A stretch of 64,000 nucleotides of DNA, from assembly GCA_002224055.1 (NCBI GenBank), contig AZLU01000177.1, forward strand, positions 24,833 through 88,832. The letters are read 5' to 3'. This DNA is from Pezizomycotina sp. ARF18 (taxonomy: Eukaryota; Ascomycota). The position numbers and the translations under genes were made by a program. A model generated the notes under the pieces. It ran no database searches. It was not told the DNA's origin and saw only the letters and a list, made by a program, of their open reading frames with translations. Shown piece after piece: positions 57,541 through 64,000 of the stretch. Numbering within the stretch: the stretch's first letter is position 1; every line of letters starts with the position of its first letter.

Positions 57541-59788
57541 ATGTCGTTTTCGTCGCCGCCAACAACCAATATTCATCCCCTCCGAGCTTGAATACAAATC
57601 CTCAAGGACAAGGACAAGGTCAAACTCCGGAGAACGTGTTTGACCAGTATGGTACGCGATAATCTCTTCCCTCTTGCATTAACTTTCCTTTCTTTCTTTT
57701 TTTCTTGAATATCTACCTTGTTCCCATGCATTAGAGATATGCATGTTGTCTCTTTTACTTTTTTTTTTTTTTTTAATAATCAAATATATCGGAGAACCCC
57801 CCTCATATCGTTTCCGATGTCATTGAATATATATAACAGCTGTCAACCGTGCTTCTGTACAAGTATATTTAAGAACCATATCATCATCACCATCTTCCTT
57901 CGCTAACCCTGGGGCTTCTATTATGGTTCATGGTGGTGAATTAAAAGACAACTACAATACCATCGATACTAGTTCGCCGGTCACTTCTGGAAAGCACTCG
58001 GGCTTGAACTTCTTCAAGAATTTCTCATCCTCAAAGACTACTAAAGGTAAGTGATTACTACATGTCTTGCTTTTTAGGCCCACCTGATCGATTAAAATGA
58101 TATAATCAAAAATTATCATTTTAAAAACGACTCAAAACGGCCACAGCGGGGATTAAATAAAACAATATGTGCAAGAGCTCTTTACGTTCTTGTCGTTAAG
58201 AGGGGGCCATATGGAAAGAGCACTTCAAATATATAAAGCAGGCGACATGGCGCAAGTAGGATTAAAGAAAAAAGAATTTTCGAGGGCAAATCATAGTCAC
58301 AAAAAAGATTTTAAATAATACGTAGTATCCTCTGTTCGCTAACCAATTCCGAATGATATTATTCTTAGACGGACAACCCGCGAAGCGCAGAGGGCCTAAG
58401 CCAGACGCAAGCCGGCACAGACACGAAGACAGGTATTTTAAATATTTTCTTCCATTCCCGAAATTTTCCCTAGCATCAGTTACCAATTCGCTTAAACCTT
58501 TCCTTAATCAAATTATTGTCCCATGTTTTCTTTTTTTTATTCTTTATTCTTTGTTTTACCCCAATCCCACGTCCACAGCCTATATTTGGACCCCGTCATC
58601 CGCGGAGCCTCTTTTAGACATCCATTTAAGGCTGAACAACACGCTAATACTTACCATAGGAACTTAACAGGTAGAGCTTTAACCTTTCTTTAAATACCTT
58701 CGCATTAAACCCTCACTTCTTACTCCACATTCTTCACATCGTCCTCGTCTTGTACTCCTTGTACAACTTCATCGTATCCTCGGCGTCGACCTTCGCCGTA
58801 CACCTTCGCTTCCAAACCCCTACTACTCACGTACCCATCAAACCGCCCACGATTCCTAAGCTAACATTAGATCTCCTTCGTTTCTATTAGACAAGCTCAG
58901 GACCCATCGCGAAAGGAAGGAAGCATACCTCAGAACCCTTGAAACCGAAGTCATGCGTCTCCGGAAGCTTTCACCATCGTTACTAGGGAGAAGTCCAACC
59001 TCGCGGACGAGAATAGAGCTATGAAGGAACACATGCGCCTGCACGGCCTATCATGGCCTCCCATCCCGGGCCAAGAAGTTTCTGCTCTGCCACTCGCACC
59101 AGTGCCTCCTCCACCCACTAAGGACGAAGACATGAACAAGCTACTGCATGGCGACTTTGATAGTCTGGGTGTCGATTTTGTCCTGGCGTAAGTAGTCTCT
59201 AAAAATCAGGCTTACAAGACGCTATACACCATATACGATGCATTAAGCTAACTTCCGATATTTAATTAGACTTGAACGGCCATGCATGGACCATATTCAA
59301 GATCTCGTCATCACAGCCAGCAACGACCCCAACGGAACGACGATAAACGGCCACGCCTTGATGGCGTCGTGTCCTCCTGAATCGCACGTCTTAGCGAACC
59401 CTAACGAACCTTGGGGTCTTAAAACACACCATTACAACCCGCGGACCTCAACACGATGCTTAACATGTCCCAGAGCCTGAACATAGGCGGGGAATTAACT
59501 CCTATTGCGTACGTCTAAATAGCCCCTTTCGTATTGCAGAAGGAAGAATTATTAGAAAAGAACGGATACTCACAGTTTTATAATTTGATATAGTGCTTGG
59601 GGAATGATCCAAAACCACCCGCGGTTCTTCGACCTTACCCGGGACGACTTTGCGGTGCTGAAGGCTGAGCTGGTGCTAAGATTAGGTGCTACGGCTTCGG
59701 CGCCGTGATCGAAGAGTACATGGTCAAGGACGCGCTGTCCGCCGTCTTCGCCGCCAAGTTCGCACGGCAACACCAGGCGTATTACTAA
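57541..59788 (+). CDS. bZIP transcription factor with split basic region
   Basis: A fungal bZIP regulator. ATG 57541 (MSFSSPPTTNIHP) leads a Gln-rich N-terminus to donor GTACGC near 57651. A later exon ends SGLNFFKNFSSSKTTK at 58046; the next (58369-58432) carries the basic GQPAKRRGPKPD. An 11-nt exon (58660-58670) adds ELNR, and the exon from 58891 continues QAQRTHRERKEAYLRTLE, so the N-x7-R signature of the DNA-contact helix is assembled only by splicing. A short leucine zipper follows (TLETEVMRLR...NLADENRAMKEHM). The C-terminal domain is conserved among fungal homologues: FVLALERPCMDHIQDLV, GHALMASCPPESHV, ANPNEPWG, AAWGMIQNHPRFFDLTRDDF, CYGFGAVIEEYMVKDALSAV. The stop is TAA 59786-59788. 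Frame breaks near 57590, 58403, 58902, 58965, 59440 and 59680. It resembles AP-1-annotated bZIPs; its targets cannot be told from sequence. Confidence 0.9.
58660..58670 (+). other. 11-nt microexon in bZIP basic region
   Basis: Flanked by introns 58433-58659 (GTATTT...branch GCTAATAC...CATAG) and 58671-58890 (GTAGAG...TTTCTATTAG). It encodes Glu, Leu, Asn and two bases of Arg. The Asn is the invariant residue of the bZIP N-x7-R motif. Skipping it would both remove this Asn and shift the frame. Confidence 0.75.
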
Positions 59789-62700
59789 ATAATATTTTTC
59801 CCCTCATAAAAAGTTTGCATATACACTATTTTCTTGTCATTTTGTTTTTGTTTTGTTTTTTTCCTTTCTTAAGCCACGATCCATATAATTCTTGTTTAGA
59901 GCGTTCATTTTCATGAAAACTTTTCATTTGTCACAACTTTTTTTGTACTATATCTTCTCTTTTCCTTTCCTTTGGGCGTTTCTTTTGTTGTCACTTCTTA
60001 CAAATCTTGTTTTTTTCTGCGTCATTTGCCTTTTTACTCATTTGGTTCAGCTCCCCGTTGCGACATTTTGACCCGAAAGGATTTTCTTTCGAGCTCAGCG
60101 CTAGCGCTGATTTTTGAACACCTTTTGTTCAGCCTTTTATTTCAATTTTCCATACACTTTCTACTTGTAAATTTTTGTTCATATTATATATTTCAAATAC
60201 GCTACTGCTGCTGCTACTACTATTATCTATAATATAGAGTTGGTGGTAATAAGAGACATTTTACCCAGGGTTGATAATCCTTACCGGTGCATGTACCGGC
60301 CGAGTAACCACAAAAAATGTTTACAGTCTTCGGTTAATTAAGCTGGCTGTGCCGAAGAATTGTTCATGGATGATCAGACGTCGTTTGGACCCTCGTTATT
60401 TTTTTCTTGTTTTCTGTATGGCTCCTTGCGGGCGAATTCGGAGCACAACAAGCGCGAAACATGTAGATCATTCCCAGTTAGATATATGAAGGCGATCTTT
60501 GATCGCGACAAGCTGTATACATTCTTTATTGACTTGAGCGGCAGTGTCAGTGTTGTGTATATAATCTCCAAGTCACCCTCGATACTTTTACTACCAGATT
60601 AGGAGGCATATCATGAAGGCTTGGACTGGGTGAGCTCTGAAATTTATACGGCTGTCTCTGAAGCTCACATTCAGTAAACCACATTTTATCATGGCTCTCT
60701 TCGCCTTCACCATTAGTTTCGCTGTCAAAATCTTCAACTAGACTATGCGGCAGCGCCCTATGTATCTAGCAATAGCTATTAATAGTCGCTATGTTATTCG
60801 GTGCTTCTCCCTGCCAAATATAAGTTGTATCCCGCTTTGACGTATAAACTACCTATAGGAAATGTCAAAGGAAGTCTGGAATGACAAATAGTATCCATTA
60901 AATATGTTGGTTGCCATCTGTGAATATTACCAAATGGGGTATGTGGGAAGGTGGTCGAGGACATTTTGACAAATTGTTTACTTTCTTTGTTGAACTGCAG
61001 CTATGAATGCTCGGATTCGTTTCAAGCTATGTCACGAACCGAAATTACGCCGTTGAATCGAACCACTTGTGCACTTATGCCTATCCTTCTTCTCCTGATT
61101 CGTTTGCTTGTTAGGCTCCTATTTACTTTGATTGAGAATACTATCGTCATCGCGGTCTACATGTCTAAATGATTGGATTGTCTTAAGGTTATCGAACGGG
61201 CGAGGCGACAAAGCTAGTTGGTTCTCTTTGCTTGGACGATACCATACTGTCAGCTAAAATTGTGGCGTAAAGTATCTCAGATGTCGAAACGCAGACGTCG
61301 TTGTAATTACAAATAAAGTATGAAGAGGGTTTCAAGCGTGTTAGTTTATCCCTGGTGAGGACAAAGTTGTATATAGGCAGGTGAAGTTGCTAAACCGCGG
61401 CTTTGCTCAACTATCAGCCATGGGTACTTTTCTATTAAGCTCTTCTCGGAGACAATTAGTAGCAGGTCAGGCTTGATGTTATTTTATCTCACAACATTTA
61501 TGGCAGGTTGTTTTGTCATGCCTCGAGTTCGGGCTATTGGCTTTACTAGTGTTAGTACTCGGTTTTCTACCTAGTTAACGTGCTAGGTGAGTTATCTAAT
61601 GTGGTTTGTGACTTGTTTTATCGGATGTGGTCGGACACCCATCGAGTGGAACTTTCTTTGCCTATATAAGCGCTCGGTTGTGCTCGTGAGCTTTGGCAGT
61701 TGCAGAAAGAAGTTAGAAAAGTATAAAACGTCTGGTTGAACGCATTTTTTAACTGTTAACAATAGCTTTTTGCCGTTGTGGACGATACGTCTAACTCCAG
61801 AGCGAAAAAACGGAAGCTAAGATAGCTATTATGCACCCACCAGTTTTTATTCCAAATTATTAGCGTGTGTGAATATGTGAAATGCAGGAGCTTCCCCGAG
61901 CTCCGGGCGGTATAAGCCAAAATGGCTTCCTCAAAACGCGTATTCGCGGTTGCGATATCGCACGTGCTGGTCAAAGGGAGCTGACAGACTTGTCATCCGC
62001 GACGCAAGCAGTCTTTTTTAGTTAATATAGCTTTATGGCTAAGTGATGATTTTTCTTCTAACTTATACCCTCAGGGTTCTGTGAGTTACTTGTAAGCCTG
62101 AGGGTATGACTGGCAGCAGTATTGACTATATGAGATAGATAGCATGTCAAAATTCTGAGATAGAAAATTATAAGACAGCCCAATCTTCAATGCATTGTGA
62201 TATAGAGTAGTTTGCGTAAGTTTTGGCATATAGTAATAGCCTTGTTTCTTTTTGCGGCGACGTTTTTATACTTTATCTTGGGTTTCGTGTGACTAAAAGC
62301 TACATGCTAAGTCCTATATTATGCTCAGGCCTGAGGATTGTTGTGCGCAAGGTAGTCCTGTATACGAAGCTTCTGAAGCCATCTTAAAAGATCCGATTAA
62401 TCTAGAAAAAGCTAAATTTCGTTTCGCATGAGTGAGTATGATGAGTACTTCGGGTCTTTTATAAGCCGTTCGGGGTTAAGAGCTGTATATCGATCTGCGC
62501 AACCTTTCTTGTAGGAAAGTGAAGGAAGTGGATCCCATAAGCCACTCATTAACTTTATAAGCTGACATGTAGTGTTCTAAAATTTCTACATGAGACTTAG
62601 CTTGGTTTGATGACCGGCCTAGCCGAACCACTTATCCAGGAATAGTATGTTCTGACTTCCGCGATGTTTGCTTCTCAAATCGGCTTCAAGCTTCCCAATG

Positions 62701-64000
62701 GGTTTGAAACTACGATGCTGTTACATGAGGGCCCCGAAGGCCTTATGTGTATCCTTGCTTTCGCGTTAAGGCTTGAACTTATCGATATCCAACTCCGTGA
62801 TTCGCCTCGGGTCAGATTTCGATATAGACATCACACTGTTAATTATGTGACTTTCATCTACAGTCCTCACTGCATATCGGTCAGCAACGTGTGGGTTAGT
62901 TGCGATATTGAGGCTATACGTTGCCGGTGGATCGTGCCGTAGAATTGATACCATTGATGGCGGTTGCCGATATCTATAATTGACCTATTGGCGTTGACAG
63001 ATCCGAGTACTTAGTTTATAAAACCAGTCACCTGAACCCCAGGTCCTACGATCTCTATACAATGCTCGAGCAAGCGCTCATATAAGACATCTCATATCAT
63101 CAAGGCAAGTCACAGCTACACATTCTATATAAGAAAGAGGTAATACCGGCTCGCGTACGTGTTTCCAGCGTACATACTAGACTATAATATTGGCCTCAAG
63201 TGGAAAGAGTGAGTTCAGGTATGTGTGATTTCGTGTCATGGCAGTTGAAGTGAGATTATATGCCGTATGAAGCGCAATTGAAGTAAGTTATCACTGGAAG
63301 ACTCTATTTCGCGTTTACCGATCATCATCCTTACAGTCTGGGATGTTAGGCAAATACGCACTTATAGGCAGGTACAGAATGATAGATAAGAATATGGCTG
63401 TGATTTTTTCGCGAAGTCTGACCACTAATGCAAGAGCCAATATCTAGTAGCCATGCCTCCCATTGTGTCTATCCTGCCTGCCTCGCCGACGCGTATAGAA
63501 AACCCCTTGCCTGCGAGAACAAACCACGCTAAGGTTAGTAATGCTCCATCGCAGAGGGCCACTACATACCCCTCAATAGTTATCTTGCGTTAGTCTCTTA
63601 AGTGTTAGACGGTTGCAAGAAAGAAAATTATGTTAGAGGTGTTTAACAGCTTCAAGGTTTTTGGAATCTTGAACTTATCCATCTTTACCATGCTAGACTT
63701 TGAATCGTTACCTACGCTCAGAGAGTCGACTCGGCGTTTTCTATCTCTTCGGCGACTCCAGGCATCTAAAAATATCCCACGATTTTCAATAACGTGTCGT
63801 CTTTAAGAACCGGAAGCCCTACATGATCCTTCCAGCGGATGCTCTAAGCTTTCAAGCGAACTATCGGATGGCGATAATCCACTGGGAAGCGGTTCAGTAT
63901 CGGGGGGCGCTAGCCGGTAGGGAATGAGAGTGTCATTTCAATTAGTTACATCTTATTTGGTGAATGCGACTACAAGGTATCAGTGTCTCGTAATTCAAGG
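59789..64000. other. 3' region and gene-free tail of the window
   Basis: 59789-60250 is T-rich and probably the bZIP 3' flank, with short CTGCTG/CTACTA repeats near 60203-60220. From 60250 to the end I find no protein family; frames are short and interrupted. Several TATATAAG-type boxes occur (near 61663, 63079 and 63126) without open frames downstream. At 61632-61760 a GGACACCCA...TATATAAG arrangement loosely recalls the LTRs at 14.7 and 16.5 kb but is not alignable beyond that. It may be old transposon debris. Confidence 0.4.
62065..62107. repeat. Perfect 11-bp inverted repeat
   Basis: ATACCCTCAGG (62065-62075) and CCTGAGGGTAT (62097-62107) enclose a 21-nt loop. A further CTCAGGCCTGAG palindrome lies near 62325-62336. 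No gene is adjacent. Confidence 0.6.

Noticed and set aside
1-64000. CRISPR array, rRNA operon, biosynthetic cluster or defence island
   Set aside because: No regularly spaced repeats, rRNA-like sequence, or signature enzymes were found; gene content is ordinary fungal housekeeping plus a few orphans.

Overview
This window is nuclear DNA of a filamentous ascomycete (Pezizomycotina; I cannot name the genus). The genes carry GT-AG introns with CTAAC-type branch sites, lie on both strands with long AT-rich spacers, and include fungus-restricted families (DUF1776, a fungal bZIP family). There are no operons. The sequence is peppered with very short poly-T/poly-A tracts and microsatellites.

The reading frames are broken everywhere, even in conserved housekeeping genes. 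Where family conservation shows the expected frame, the break is usually one base missing from a run of G, C or T. I read this as residual long-read consensus error rather than pseudogenisation. Gene coordinates below therefore span several frames, and exon limits are given only where splice signals and frame agree.

Layout. 0-4 kb: a UBE3D/Ipa1-like E2-binding protein (+) convergent with an N-terminal glutamine amidohydrolase NTAQ1 (-), both tied to ubiquitin/N-degron biology. 8.4-9.1 kb: a small helical coiled-coil protein (+). 10.7-12.6 kb: ribosome-biogenesis WD protein PWP1 (-). 13.0-13.7 kb: an unidentified coding-like patch. 14.7-16.6 kb: a complete, non-autonomous copia-type LTR element (100-bp LTRs, 5-bp target duplication, tRNA-anticodon-arm primer site, gag only). 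21.8-24.8 kb and 26.2-28.6 kb: two large uncharacterised genes (+), the first with a 17-nt microexon. 37.2-38.5 kb: a PD-(D/E)XK-nuclease-like protein (+), followed by a (CCCCTTTT)n minisatellite. 42.1-46.6 kb: VPS53 (GARP tether) and YTH1 (mRNA 3'-end processing), tandem on the minus strand. 46.9-47.4 kb: a 543-bp AT-rich element with imperfect terminal inverted repeats. 50.9-54.4 kb: a GH18 chitinase without signal peptide and a DUF1776 protein, both +. 57.5-59.8 kb: a bZIP transcription factor whose invariant Asn is encoded in an 11-nt microexon. The last 4 kb hold no gene I can support.

The conserved genes have unrelated housekeeping roles (trafficking, ribosome assembly, polyadenylation, protein turnover). 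I see no biosynthetic cluster, CRISPR array, defence island, rRNA or convincing tRNA. The most unusual items are the two microexons, the gag-only LTR element, the nuclease-like gene with its altered active site, and the inverted-repeat element.
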